Shown here in pieces: positions 1 through 8,662 of a stretch of 43,124 bases of DNA (position 1 is its first letter; every line of letters starts with the position of its first letter). Source of the DNA: Syntrophaceae bacterium UBA6112 (GTDB lineage Bacteria > Desulfobacterota > Syntrophia > Syntrophales > UBA5619); the NCBI GenBank assembly GCA_002423465.1, contig DIWG01000029.1:1-43124 (forward strand), written 5' to 3'. Position numbers and translations under genes: made by a program. Under the pieces are notes generated by a model. The model was not told the origin of the DNA, searched no databases, and saw nothing but the letters and a program-made list of their open reading frames with translations.

Positions 1-2
1 TC

Positions 3-3000
3 GCCGTCACCCGCTGGCGCGAGGACAGCACCTGCGATCATTGGGGCACGTTCTGCTACATCCGTGACGTGAGGAGTGGGGAATTCTGGTCAACGGCCTA
101 TCAGCCGGCGCTTAAACAAGCGGATACGTATGAAACGATCTTTTCGGAGGCGAAAGCGGAGTTCCGTTGCCGCGATCACGAACTCGACACGCATACGGAA
201 ATTGCCGTTTCGCCCGAGGATGACATCGAGTTGCGCCGCATTACCATCGTCAACCGTTCCGGGAAACGCAGAGCCATTGATATCACGAGTTATGCGGAGG
301 TCGTCCTCACCTCGCCGGTCGCGGATGCGCTGCATCCGGCGTTCAGCAATCTCTTTGTTCAGACAGAGATCCTCCGCGGGCAACAGGCGATTCTCTGCAC
401 GCGCCGGTCCCGCTCCCAGGGCGAGCACGCTCCCTGGATGTTTCATTTGATGGCCGTGCACGGCGCGGATATCGGAGAAATCTCTTATGAGACCGATCGC
501 CTGCGGTTCATCGGCCGCGGAAATACCGTTGCCGACCCGCAAGCGATGGGTGATGCAGCGGCGCTCTCCGGCAGTGAGGGCTCCGTGCTGGATCCGATCG
601 TCTCGATCCGTTATCGAATCACGCTCGATGCGGAAGAAACGGCAACCGTCAATATTGTCACCGGCATCGGAGAAACCCGCGACGCAGCTCTAAAACTTGT
701 CGGGAAATATCAGGACCGGCGTCTCGCGGATCGGGTTTTCTATCTGGCGTGGACACACGGCGATGTCTTCTTGCGGCAGATCAATGCCACGGAGGCCGAC
801 TCGCAGCTTTACGCAAGCCTTGCCGGATCGGTGATCTATGCGAATGCTTCGCTGCGTGCCGATGCGAGCGTGATTATCAAGAATCATCGCGGGCAATCCG
901 GTCTCTGGGGCTACGCCATTTCCGGCGATTTGCCGATTGTCCTTCTACGGATTGAAGATCCGGCCAATATTGACCTGGTGCGGCAACTCATACAGGCCCA
1001 TACCTACTGGCGCTTAAAAGGACTGGCTGCCGACCTGGTGATCTGGAACGAAGATCACGCCGGTTACCGGCAGCAACTCCAGGAACAAATCATGGGGCTC
1101 ATCGCTGCAGGCGTCGGAGTCCACGTGACGGATCAACCGGGCGGCATTTTTGTCAGGCCCGCGGACCAGATATCGAACGAGGAACGCATCCTGCTCCAAA
1201 CGGTCGCCCGCGCCATCATTACCGACAGCCGGGGGAAACTGGCGGACCAGCTCAACCGGAGACGCCGGGTAGAATCAACGGCGCCGCTCCTCACGCCGAT
1301 CCGGACTGACCGTGGCGCTCCACCGGCCGTTGCCGCCATGCCTCGCAACGATTTGTTGTTTTTCAACGGACTCGGCGGATTCACCCCTGATGGCCGTGAG
1401 TATATCATCACGACCACCCCGGATCAGGTGACGCCGGCGCCATGGGTGAATGTCCTGGCGAATCCGCACTTCGGAACCGTCATCTCGGAAAGCGGCTCCG
1501 CCTATACCTGGGCCGAGAATGCCCACGAGTTTCGCCTCACTCCCTGGTACAACGATTCCGTGAGCGATGCGAGCGGGGAAGCGTTCTACCTCCGCGATGA
1601 AGAGCGCGGCCACTTCTGGTCTCCCATGCCGCTGCCCGGCCGAGGGGCGATGCCTTACGCTTCCCGGCACGGATTCGGCTACAGCGTTTTCGAGCACACA
1701 GAGCGCGGGATCCGCTCAGAGGCATGGGTTTACGTGGCCATGGACGCATCGATCAAGTTTACGGTGTTGAAAGTGAAAAACGAGTCAGGCCGAACCCGCC
1801 GGCTCTCCGCTACCGGATACGCGGAATGGGTTCTGGGAGATCTGCGGCCCAAAACGGCAATGCATGTGATCACTGAAATTGACCCCGTGACCGGAGCGTT
1901 TTTCGCACGAAACCCTTACAATACGGAGTTCCCCGACAGGACTGCTTTTTTTGACGTAGACGAAGCGACCCGGACGGTCAGCGGCGACCGGACGGAATTC
2001 CTGGGGAGGAACGGCACGCTTCGGAATCCGGCGGCGATGACACGGGTAGGGCTCTCCGGCAGGGTAGGGGCGGCCCTGGACCCCTGCGGCGCGATTCAGG
2101 TTTCTTTTGAACTGGCCGACGGGCAGGAACATGAAATCGTCTTCAGGCTTGGTGTGGGGCGGGATGCCGAGGACGCCGGCAACCTGGTGCATCGTTTCCG
2201 GGGATCTGCCGCCGCGCGCGGTGCGCTCGAAGCGGTCTGGCAATACTGGCAGCACACGCTCGGCGCCGTGAACGTGGAAACACCCGACCGGTCCGTTGAC
2301 ATTTTGGCCAACGGCTGGCTTTTGTACCAGACGCTGGCATGCCGCCTGTGGGCGAGGAGCGGATTCTACCAGTCCGGGGGCGCCTTCGGTTTTCGCGATC
2401 AGTTGCAGGACGTGATGGCGCTCATCCACGCCAAGCCGCGCCTCGTGCGTGAGCACCTTCTTCTTGCCGCCGGCCGTCAGTTCCCCGAGGGAGATGTACA
2501 GCACTGGTGGCACCCTCCAAAAGGCCGCGGCGTACGCACGCACTGTTCCGACGATTACCTCTGGCTGCCGTTGACGATGTGCCGCTACGTCCAAAGCACC
2601 GGAGATTACGGTGTATTGGACGAGACTATCCACTTCCTTCAGGGCCGCCCGATCAACGCGAATGAAGATTCCTATTATGATCTGCCCGGGCGGTCAAAAG
2701 AAACGGCCAGTTTGTATGATCACTGTGCAAGAGCGATCCTGAGAGGCATGAACTACGGCGAGCATGGTTTGCCGCTCATGGGCTCCGGCGATTGGAATGA
2801 CGGCATGAACCTGGTGGGCGCGGAGGGAAAAGGCGAAAGCGTCTGGCTGGGTTTCTTCCTGTATGATGTGCTGATGCAATTCGCTGAGGTCGCCTGCAGG
2901 CGGGGCGATCTCCCCTTTGCCGAACGGTGCGGTACGGAGGCGGCTCAACTGCGCCGGAACATCGAGCAGAACGGCTGGGACGGCGGGTGGTACCGCCGCG

Positions 3001-3764
3001 CTTACTTCGACGACGGTTCGCCGCTGGGGTCGATGGAGAACCCCGAATGCCGGATGGATTCGATTCCCCAAAGCTGGTCTGTCCTCTCCGGCGCCGGTGA
3101 TGCCGACCGTGCGCGCATGGCCATGGAGGCGGCGAATCAGCGTCTTGTACGCCGGGACAAGGAGCTGATCCAAGTCCTGGACCCACCCTTCGACAAGTCT
3201 GATTTGAATCCCGGCTACATCAAGGGATACGTCCCCGGTGTCAGGGAGAACGGCGGGCAATACACCCATGCGGCGATCTGGATGGCGATGGCCTTCGCTC
3301 AATTGGGCGATAACCGGCGCGCCTGGGAACTGACCGGCATGATCAATCCGATAAACCATGGGAAGTCTTCCGAGGCGATTGCGACTTACAAAGTGGAGCC
3401 CTACGCCGTCGCGGCCGATGTCTATGCGCTCTCGCCGCACACCGGCCGCGGAGGATGGACGTGGTACACCGGTTCGGCCGGCTGGATGTACCGGCTGATC
3501 GTCGAATCCCTCCTGGGGCTCCGGCTTACGGAGGATAAACTGAGTTTCGCTCCGCTCCTCCCGGCGGATTGGGTGGGCTTCACGGTGCACTACCGTTATC
3601 GGGAAACGGTCTATCACATCGCCGTTCTGCGCGGGCAGATCGGCGACGGCGCAATGGGGGTGACCGTCGACGGCGCCCCGCAAAAGGATACAACGATTAC
3701 CCTTGTTGACGACCATCAGGAACATGCGGTTGAGGTGAGAATACGCACCGATGATATGGATTGA
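3..3764 (+). CDS. Cyclic beta-1,2-glucan synthase-like protein, C-terminal part (GH94), 5' end outside window
   Basis: The reading frame is open to the left edge, so the gene starts upstream; the GTG at 69 is only an internal valine. About 1254 residues are visible. Two beta-sandwich domains of the glycosyltransferase-36/GH94 N-terminal type can be recognised by the repeated pattern 'I.N.SG..R....T.YAE.VL' (near residues 100 and 590). An (alpha/alpha)6 GH94 phosphorylase-like domain follows, with RDQLQD, HWWHPP, DDYLWLP and the GSGDWNDGMN motif that carries the catalytic Asp in cellobiose phosphorylases. In cyclic glucan synthases (NdvB/ChvB) this region sets chain length by phosphorolysis, and the GT84 synthase and membrane part lie further N-terminal, here out of view. 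The product would be a periplasmic glucan. A stand-alone GH94 phosphorylase is less likely because two sandwich domains are present. Confidence 0.85.
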   Translation, partial: AVTRWREDSTCDHWGTFCYIRDVRSGEFWSTAYQPALKQADTYETIFSEAKAEFRCRDHELDTHTEIAVSPEDDIELRRITIVNRSGKRRAIDITSYAEVVLTSPVADALHPAFSNLFVQTEILRGQQAILCTRRSRSQGEHAPWMFHLMAVHGADIGEISYETDRLRFIGRGNTVADPQAMGDAAALSGSEGSVLDPIVSIRYRITLDAEETATVNIVTGIGETRDAALKLVGKYQDRRLADRVFYLAWTHGDVFLRQINATEADSQLYASLAGSVIYANASLRADASVIIKNHRGQSGLWGYAISGDLPIVLLRIEDPANIDLVRQLIQAHTYWRLKGLAADLVIWNEDHAGYRQQLQEQIMGLIAAGVGVHVTDQPGGIFVRPADQISNEERILLQTVARAIITDSRGKLADQLNRRRRVESTAPLLTPIRTDRGAPPAVAAMPRNDLLFFNGLGGFTPDGREYIITTTPDQVTPAPWVNVLANPHFGTVISESGSAYTWAENAHEFRLTPWYNDSVSDASGEAFYLRDEERGHFWSPMPLPGRGAMPYASRHGFGYSVFEHTERGIRSEAWVYVAMDASIKFTVLKVKNESGRTRRLSATGYAEWVLGDLRPKTAMHVITEIDPVTGAFFARNPYNTEFPDRTAFFDVDEATRTVSGDRTEFLGRNGTLRNPAAMTRVGLSGRVGAALDPCGAIQVSFELADGQEHEIVFRLGVGRDAEDAGNLVHRFRGSAAARGALEAVWQYWQHTLGAVNVETPDRSVDILANGWLLYQTLACRLWARSGFYQSGGAFGFRDQLQDVMALIHAKPRLVREHLLLAAGRQFPEGDVQHWWHPPKGRGVRTHCSDDYLWLPLTMCRYVQSTGDYGVLDETIHFLQGRPINANEDSYYDLPGRSKETASLYDHCARAILRGMNYGEHGLPLMGSGDWNDGMNLVGAEGKGESVWLGFFLYDVLMQFAEVACRRGDLPFAERCGTEAAQLRRNIEQNGWDGGWYRRAYFDDGSPLGSMENPECRMDSIPQSWSVLSGAGDADRARMAMEAANQRLVRRDKELIQVLDPPFDKSDLNPGYIKGYVPGVRENGGQYTHAAIWMAMAFAQLGDNRRAWELTGMINPINHGKSSEAIATYKVEPYAVAADVYALSPHTGRGGWTWYTGSAGWMYRLIVESLLGLRLTEDKLSFAPLLPADWVGFTVHYRYRETVYHIAVLRGQIGDGAMGVTVDGAPQKDTTITLVDDHQEHAVEVRIRTDDMD

Positions 3765-3851
3765 TCGGCGCTGCCTTTTGGAGGTCTGAATTTAGAAGTT
3801 CCGATTCGGTGGCGGTGAGCCGCGCCTGGGGCAAGGAAGCCATTGACACCT

Positions 3852-3984
3852 TGAGACCTTTGAAAAACGCCCCTGCTTTGTCATTCCCGCGAAAGCGGGA
3901 ATCCAGAAGGTCTTAAAAGGACTGGATTCCTGCTTCCGCAGGAATGACGATTTACCGAATTTCGGGAGAAATTCAAAGGTCTCA
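3852..3984. repeat. Nested MITE/REP-like inverted repeat element
   Basis: A perfect 13-bp outer inverted repeat (TGAGACCTTTGAA at 3852-3864, reverse complement at 3972-3984) encloses two 27-bp arms (3880-3906 and 3922-3948). The arms are inverted copies of each other with three mismatches, and each is itself palindromic (ATTCCCGC..GCGGGAAT). The arms match the repeats at 22466-22648. It fills most of the gap between the convergent glucan synthase and sensor genes, and could also fold as a bidirectional terminator, although there is no clean T-tract. No coding sequence is seen in 3765-4023. Confidence 0.8.
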
Positions 3985-4023
3985 CCTTATCAAAGGTTTT
4001 GGGTTCATCATTGCGGTAGGAAA

Positions 4024-7000
4024 TCATGTCTCTTCCAGTTGAAAACCTTTTTCCCGGAATAATCTCAGGCACGCATCCACCACATCCGCATCGTAAAGCG
4101 TCCCCTTGTTCTTCTCAATCTCCTCAAAAGCGGCATCCGCCCCCAGCGCCGGACGGTAGGGACGATAAGACGCCATGGCCTCTACAACGTCGGCCACGGC
4201 CAGAATCCGGGACTCCAGCAGGATCCCTTCCTTCCCCTTGAGTCCTTGGGGATAACCGGAACCGTTGATCCGTTCATGGTGCTGGTAAACGATCTCCGCC
4301 AGGGGCCAGGGAGACTCCACGTCCTTCAGGATTTCATAGCCTTGCCGGGCGTGCTCTTTGATCAGCGAATATTCGATTGCAGTCAGTTTCGTCGGTTTGC
4401 TCAGAATTTCCGAAGGGAGAGAAAGCTTCCCGATATCATGGATTACCCCGCTCATCCGGATTCCCTCAATCTTTTCCTCGGGGAGGCCCATCTCCGTGGC
4501 TATTGCCCGTGCCAGGTTGGCGGTCCGCTTCTGGTGTCCCGCCGTGTAGGGATCCTTCGTCTCCACCGCCAGGACCAACACCTGGATCGTGGTCTGCATG
4601 GCCCGGCGCAATTGCATCAGGGATTCATGAAGTATTTCATCCGCCCGTTTGCGGTCGGTGGTGCCGCGCGACGAACCGTAAAAATCCGTCAAGACTCCCT
4701 TGCCGTCACGGATACCCCGAATGTTTATTTCAAGGCCCTTTTTGGAACCGTCCTTGTGATCATATTTCTCTTCGTTCTCCCACAGGGCCTCTTCTATCCC
4801 AGACGCTGTTGCCGATTGTTCCAGTTCACGAATTCTCTGCTTCAAGGCGGATATCTCTTCGATCCGTTCCGGGTTTGACTTGGCTGAATCGCTCAAGGGA
4901 TGTCCCTCTGTCGTGATTCCTGGTTCATTTGGCCACAACTCACAGCAAACCCGGTCCTTCCCGTTCTTCTTTCCCTGGTACATGAGCTGGTCAACCCGGT
5001 GAACGAAGGCCTTCATCTCTTCCTGCGGCTTGTACTGCGCAAGCCCGGTACTCACCGTCACATGGACATCCTGACCCGGTTCAGGGGAGAAAGTCTCCTT
5101 CTTGAACTCCGTCCGGATTCTTTCCGCGGTCACGGCGCCGTCCGCGCTCGTGGTCATGGGCAGGATAACGGTGAATTCTTCGCCGCCGTAACGAAAAGCG
5201 AAATCCGTCTCGCGCAGGCATCTTTTGACCACCTGGCCAAGCCGCCACAAGACCTGGTCCCCTTCGACATGGCCGTAAGCGTCGTTGAATGCCTTGAAAT
5301 CATCGAGATCCAGCAGGAGGAGGGTTAAAGGCTGTCCGTAGCGGTTCGCCCGGTCCAATTCGATTTTAAGCTGAAAGTAAAAATGGCGGGAATTGTAGAG
5401 CTGGGTGAGATCATCGATGATACTGAGCTCCCGGTATCTCCTTTCACTGTCCCGCAGCGCCTTCTCCGCCTGCTTGCGCTCGGTGATGTCGCGGATGACA
5501 CAAATCAATCCGCCATCATCCGTAGCCGTTAAGGAGACCTCCTGCGGAAAGGCGCTCCCGTCTTTTTTCTTACCGACGGCTTCGCCATGCCAATTTCCTT
5601 TTCGACCAAACTCAGGCATGATTTCTTGCTCAAAGCGCTGAAGTTGATTAGAATCATAGAGAATTTTCCATGACTTTCCAATCAGTTCCCCGGCATGCTC
5701 ATAACCATAAAGCTGGGCATGGGCATGGTTTACATAGAAGTATTCCCCCGCTTCATTGAGGAGGGCCATCCCATCGATCGCCGCCTCCATCGCATCCGTT
5801 TGTTGCCTGAGCTTTGCCTCAACCCGCTTGCGCTCGGTGATGTCGCGGAAAATACCAAAAACGTGAATCTCGCCGAGGTATTGCACAGGCACACCGGTGG
5901 ACTCGACCTGCACCGCTTGCCCGTCCAGTGCCATTATTCGGTGCTCGCGGGGAGGCGCAATCCAGTTTTCATCCATGGTCTTTTTTACCCGCTCGGCTGA
6001 TCCGGCCCGGTCGTCGGGATGAACCAGATCCAGGTATTGTATCCCGATCAAATCTCCCGGATGATTCGCCCGAAACAGCTTGAGCGCGGCCGGATTCGCG
6101 TAGACGATCGTATTTTTGCAACGGAGGAGAATGGCGTCGCTCGAGGCTTCAATGATTCTACGGTATCTTTCTTCGCTGTCTTTCAGCTCCTGCTCAACCC
6201 GTTTGCGATCCGTGATGTCGCGGGACACCGCCTGGAAAGCGATCACGCGGTCTTTTTCCACGATCAACTGAGTATTTTGCCCAAGCCAGAGCTCATGGCG
6301 GTCCTTCGCGATAATGGGATATTCAGAGTAGGTATTGGGGATTCTTTTCACAAACTGACGGCCAAAGAACTTCATGGCGTCCTCGCGCATGTCCGGCCGG
6401 ATTAATGTCGGATAATGCCTTCCGATCATTTCCTTTTCTTCATATCCCGTGATGCGGAGCGCCGCCGAATTGACAAAGGTAACGTGTCCGGTGTTGTCCA
6501 ATCTGAAGACGATGTCACTCGCACTTTCCACCAAGGTCCGATACTGCTCCTCTCTTGCGATCAGCGCTTCCTCCGCCTGCTTGCGGTCGGTCACATCGCG
6601 CACATTCATCACAAACCCGGCGACCAGCGGATTATCCAGGAGATTCTTTCCGAAACCCTCCAGAATGTGTTCGCTGCCGTCTTGATGCCTGACGCAAAAA
6701 ACATCGGGAATAGCAATTTCTTTTGTCAGCAACGCCCGGCCAAAATCCTCGACGGCTTTCGGATGATCGTGCGATAGAATCAGATCCAGACTTCTCTTGC
6801 CGATCAACTCGTCCGGCTTGTAGCCGAGAAAACGTTCAACGGAGGGACTCGCATAGGTTATGGTTCCCAGCCTATCCAGGATAAAGATGATATCGGATGA
6901 GTTCTGTGTGATCGCCAGGAGGTACTCCTCTCTCTTCCGCTGTGCCTCCGCGGCTCTCTTGCTCTCCGCTTCCGACTGTTCCAGTTCCCGGATTCTATGA

Positions 7001-7056
7001 TTCAAGCAGGAAATTTCTTCGATCCATTCTGCATTGGTCTTGTCTGGTTCGTTCAT
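4024..7056 (-). CDS. PAS(x4)-GGDEF-HD-GYP c-di-GMP signalling protein, apparent two-gene fusion
   Basis: A cytoplasmic 1010-residue sensor without membrane segments. Order: coiled coil (1-45), four PAS domains (about 45-160, 168-285, 293-412, 420-530), GGDEF (540-705), a second coiled-coil start (728-752), a stunted PAS remnant (755-803) and HD-GYP (815-1005). The GGEEF signature (624-628) is intact and an RxxD product-inhibition site (615-618) sits just before it, so cyclase activity is expected. HD (873-874) and GSGYP (932-936) are intact, so phosphodiesterase activity is expected too. Residues 8-32 and 728-752 are near copies (both contain IEEIS..(K/N)(Q/H)RIRELEQS), which suggests that two related genes were joined. 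A GAGGGG ribosome site lies before the ATG. The GGDEF part is almost the same as in the cyclase at 34630-36942. The signal sensed is unknown. Confidence 0.9.
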   Translation of the reverse strand: MNEPDKTNAEWIEEISCLNHRIRELEQSEAESKRAAEAQRKREEYLLAITQNSSDIIFILDRLGTITYASPSVERFLGYKPDELIGKRSLDLILSHDHPKAVEDFGRALLTKEIAIPDVFCVRHQDGSEHILEGFGKNLLDNPLVAGFVMNVRDVTDRKQAEEALIAREEQYRTLVESASDIVFRLDNTGHVTFVNSAALRITGYEEKEMIGRHYPTLIRPDMREDAMKFFGRQFVKRIPNTYSEYPIIAKDRHELWLGQNTQLIVEKDRVIAFQAVSRDITDRKRVEQELKDSEERYRRIIEASSDAILLRCKNTIVYANPAALKLFRANHPGDLIGIQYLDLVHPDDRAGSAERVKKTMDENWIAPPREHRIMALDGQAVQVESTGVPVQYLGEIHVFGIFRDITERKRVEAKLRQQTDAMEAAIDGMALLNEAGEYFYVNHAHAQLYGYEHAGELIGKSWKILYDSNQLQRFEQEIMPEFGRKGNWHGEAVGKKKDGSAFPQEVSLTATDDGGLICVIRDITERKQAEKALRDSERRYRELSIIDDLTQLYNSRHFYFQLKIELDRANRYGQPLTLLLLDLDDFKAFNDAYGHVEGDQVLWRLGQVVKRCLRETDFAFRYGGEEFTVILPMTTSADGAVTAERIRTEFKKETFSPEPGQDVHVTVSTGLAQYKPQEEMKAFVHRVDQLMYQGKKNGKDRVCCELWPNEPGITTEGHPLSDSAKSNPERIEEISALKQRIRELEQSATASGIEEALWENEEKYDHKDGSKKGLEINIRGIRDGKGVLTDFYGSSRGTTDRKRADEILHESLMQLRRAMQTTIQVLVLAVETKDPYTAGHQKRTANLARAIATEMGLPEEKIEGIRMSGVIHDIGKLSLPSEILSKPTKLTAIEYSLIKEHARQGYEILKDVESPWPLAEIVYQHHERINGSGYPQGLKGKEGILLESRILAVADVVEAMASYRPYRPALGADAAFEEIEKNKGTLYDADVVDACLRLFREKGFQLEET

Positions 7057-7251
7057 CTGGCCCCTCTGTTTTAATCCATGACGCCGGTCGGGAAGAAATA
7101 CGGTTGGTATCTGTTGCGAGGCTTGTCAATAACTTATAAAGGCTACCGGATACCCATTGAGATGTCAAATGGATTGTGAAAGAGCCGGCTGCTTCAAAAA
7201 AGCTGTCTGGCATATACGCGCTTTCGAAAAAGGAGAGCATGTAAATTCTTC

Positions 7252-7280
7252 TTGACAATAGAACGATAGTTCTATATATG
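7252..7280 (+). promoter_or_regulatory. lexA promoter with embedded LexA-type operator
   Basis: TTGACA (7252-7257), 17 bases, then TATATG (7275-7280). Between and touching the boxes is the perfect palindrome TAGAAC-GATA-GTTCTA (7259-7274), which contains GAAC-N4-GTTC, the SOS box form best known from Bacillus. A repressor bound here would block polymerase, as expected for LexA autoregulation. The expected transcription start is about 7287, at the ATG of the gene. Confidence 0.75.
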
Positions 7281-7286
7281 CGAGCC

Positions 7287-7874
7287 ATGAACGAAAAACG
7301 AACGATCCGGACCGTCCAGAAATCCATTGCCGCTTTCTTTCGGGAAAACCGGCGGATGCCCTCTTTTGCGGAAATGGTGGACCTGCTCGGGGTCAAATCC
7401 AAGAGCGTCGTCAATTTCTGGATCGACAAGCTCATCGAGGCCGAAATTCTGGAAAAGGACGACAAGGGCCATCTGAAATTCAAGCAAACCTCGTTTGCCA
7501 TCCCCCTGGTCGGGTCGGTTCAGGCTGGATTCCCATCCCCTGAGGAAGAAACCCTCTGCGACATCATGTCCGTGGACGAATATCTGATCACCAAACCGGA
7601 TGCGTCCTTTTTACTGCAGGTCAGCGGAGATTCCATGAATGGCGAGGGAATCATGGAGGGGGACCTGGTTGTCGTTGAAAAGGGAAGGGCGCCCAAGATC
7701 GGAGACGTTGTGATCGCTGAAGTGGACGGGGAGTGGACCATGAAATATTTTAAAAAGAAGAGCGGCCAGGTTTATCTTGAAGCTGCCAATCCGAAATATC
7801 CCATCATCAGGCCAAAGACAGAATTACGGCTTGGAGGCGTTGTCACAGCGGTGATTCGAAAGTACCACCAGTGA
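7287..7874 (+). CDS. lexA: LexA-like SOS repressor (S24 self-cleaving)
   Basis: A 195-residue transcription repressor; an upstream in-frame ATG at 7278 would give 198 (numbers below use 198). The N-terminal winged helix (about 8-68) has the LexA pattern of helix-turn-helix plus short wing. The C-terminal S24 protease domain has the Ala83-Gly84 self-cleavage bond in VQAGFPSP, the nucleophile Ser119 in SGDSM, and the general base Lys156 in TMKYF. RecA-triggered cleavage would release SOS genes. The 7278 ATG lies inside the -10 box, and 7287 coincides with the expected +1 with no Shine-Dalgarno before it, so the message may be leaderless. The operator in its promoter argues for autoregulation. 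A phage-type S24 repressor is possible but less likely given the LexA domain layout and operator. Confidence 0.82.
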   Translation: MNEKRTIRTVQKSIAAFFRENRRMPSFAEMVDLLGVKSKSVVNFWIDKLIEAEILEKDDKGHLKFKQTSFAIPLVGSVQAGFPSPEEETLCDIMSVDEYLITKPDASFLLQVSGDSMNGEGIMEGDLVVVEKGRAPKIGDVVIAEVDGEWTMKYFKKKSGQVYLEAANPKYPIIRPKTELRLGGVVTAVIRKYHQ

Positions 7875-7930
7875 TAATATTCAAGATCTCCGGGAATTAT
7901 GCCGATAAAATATTCAAAGGAGTCAGATAA

Positions 7931-8173
7931 ATGAAACCCTTTGTCCCCATTCCATTGACGGTAAATTCTCCAAGAGCGATTGGGCAGCCCAGAGCAGTCC
8001 GATATAGACTTGCCTCAAAGCGGAGTCTGCTCAGACGCTTCCGGCATTTCATCGAATCTACCGATTGGGAGGAGCGATATCTCTGCAATCACTGGATTGA
8101 CAGGATATGCATGGGTGGTATTGTCGCCTCCATAATTTACTTTATAGCGAACGGTTTAAATGTATTGCTTTAG
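7931..8173 (+). CDS. Small membrane protein, probably co-transcribed with lexA
   Basis: An 80-residue protein with a strong AAAGGAG ribosome site ten bases before the ATG, which supports real translation. The first 55 residues are basic and polar (several Arg pairs, DWEERYL). The last 20 (about 61-80, MGGIVASIIYFIANG..) form one hydrophobic helix, so it should be anchored by its C-terminus. It begins 56 bases after lexA with no promoter or terminator seen between them, hence it may be under LexA control. I do not recognise a family. Confidence 0.6.
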   Translation: MKPFVPIPLTVNSPRAIGQPRAVRYRLASKRSLLRRFRHFIESTDWEERYLCNHWIDRICMGGIVASIIYFIANGLNVLL

Positions 8174-8174
8174 T

Positions 8175-8197
8175 AAAGTAACACGATTCGTTACTTT
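8175..8197. promoter_or_regulatory. Perfect inverted repeat after the small membrane protein gene
   Basis: AAAGTAAC, seven bases, GTTACTTT: an 8-bp perfect palindrome two bases after the stop codon. There is no U-tract beyond the stem, so it is either a weak terminator or a protein-binding site. The rest of 8198-8285 holds nothing I can identify. Confidence 0.4.
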
Positions 8198-8285
8198 GGT
8201 CGAGTAATACATGCGACATCTATTTACGGCATCAATCTTTCCTTCACAACACAACTACGCCGGCTTTACCTTGATCGTCAAATGG

Positions 8286-8399
8286 TTAAAGGTGAGCGAT
8301 GGTCACATTACCCCACTTTGACCGCAAATATTCAACAACGAGTCGCCGATGGCATTGGGCGGGCCTTTCCTCGCTGCACAGAAGGCATGCCTCATGCCG
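8286..8399 (-). pseudogene. DUF488 family protein, C-terminal fragment
   Basis: Only the last 38 codons are present. They carry the typical DUF488 ending: LLCSEERPAQCHRR (Cys and CHR conserved), then VVEYL and a final hydrophobic strand before the stop. Homology to the family stops at about 8399, exactly where the recombinase fragment on the other strand begins, so the 5' part of the gene was removed at that joint. No function is expected. Confidence 0.65.
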
Positions 8400-8402
8400 C
8401 AG

Positions 8403-8603
8403 ATCCGGGGGTATGCGAGCTGGATGATCGAACAGGGAGCAGACCTTTACACGGTCCAGAAGTTGCTCGGTCACAAGACGAATATCATGACCCAAAGATA
8501 TGCTCACCTCAGCGAGAACAAGCTGAAGGACGCAGTGAAGGCTTTGGGTAAGGCATGGCAACATCATAAGGCAGCAACGGAAGGGCAGGAGGGGGAAGGG
8601 TAG
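8403..8603 (+). pseudogene. Tyrosine recombinase/integrase, C-terminal fragment
   Basis: About 67 codons of a phage-type integrase catalytic domain survive: YASWMIEQGADLYTVQKLLG, then the conserved His in LGHK and the nucleophile Tyr in TQRYAHLS, followed by the usual C-terminal helix. The N-terminal DNA-binding domain and the first catalytic Arg/Lys are absent; the joint with the DUF488 scrap lies at about 8400. The open frame extends to an ATG at 8349, but those codons belong to the antisense of DUF488. This is the relic of an element that could have used the nearby tRNA-Phe. Confidence 0.75.
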
Positions 8604-8634
8604 GTCGTGAACCTCACGAAATAGGCCCTTGCTT

Positions 8635-8653
8635 TATATCAAAAATTGATATA
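8635..8653. promoter_or_regulatory. Candidate operator of the toxin-antitoxin operon
   Basis: TATATCAA-AAA-TTGATATA, a perfect 8-bp palindrome that ends ten bases before the toxin ATG. Type II antitoxins commonly bind such a site to repress their own operon. It resembles the palindrome at 9332-9349. Confidence 0.5.
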
Positions 8654-8662
8654 GGGTGAACC

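Noticed and set aside
2694..3725. 343-codon minus-strand frame within the glucan synthase gene
   Set aside because: Antisense shadow of a GH94 domain with clear motifs; no ribosome site and odd composition.
7110..7145. TTGTCA..TATAAA as a promoter upstream of lexA
   Set aside because: The two boxes are only about eight bases apart, too close for sigma-70; the pair at 7252-7280 is better in both boxes and spacing.
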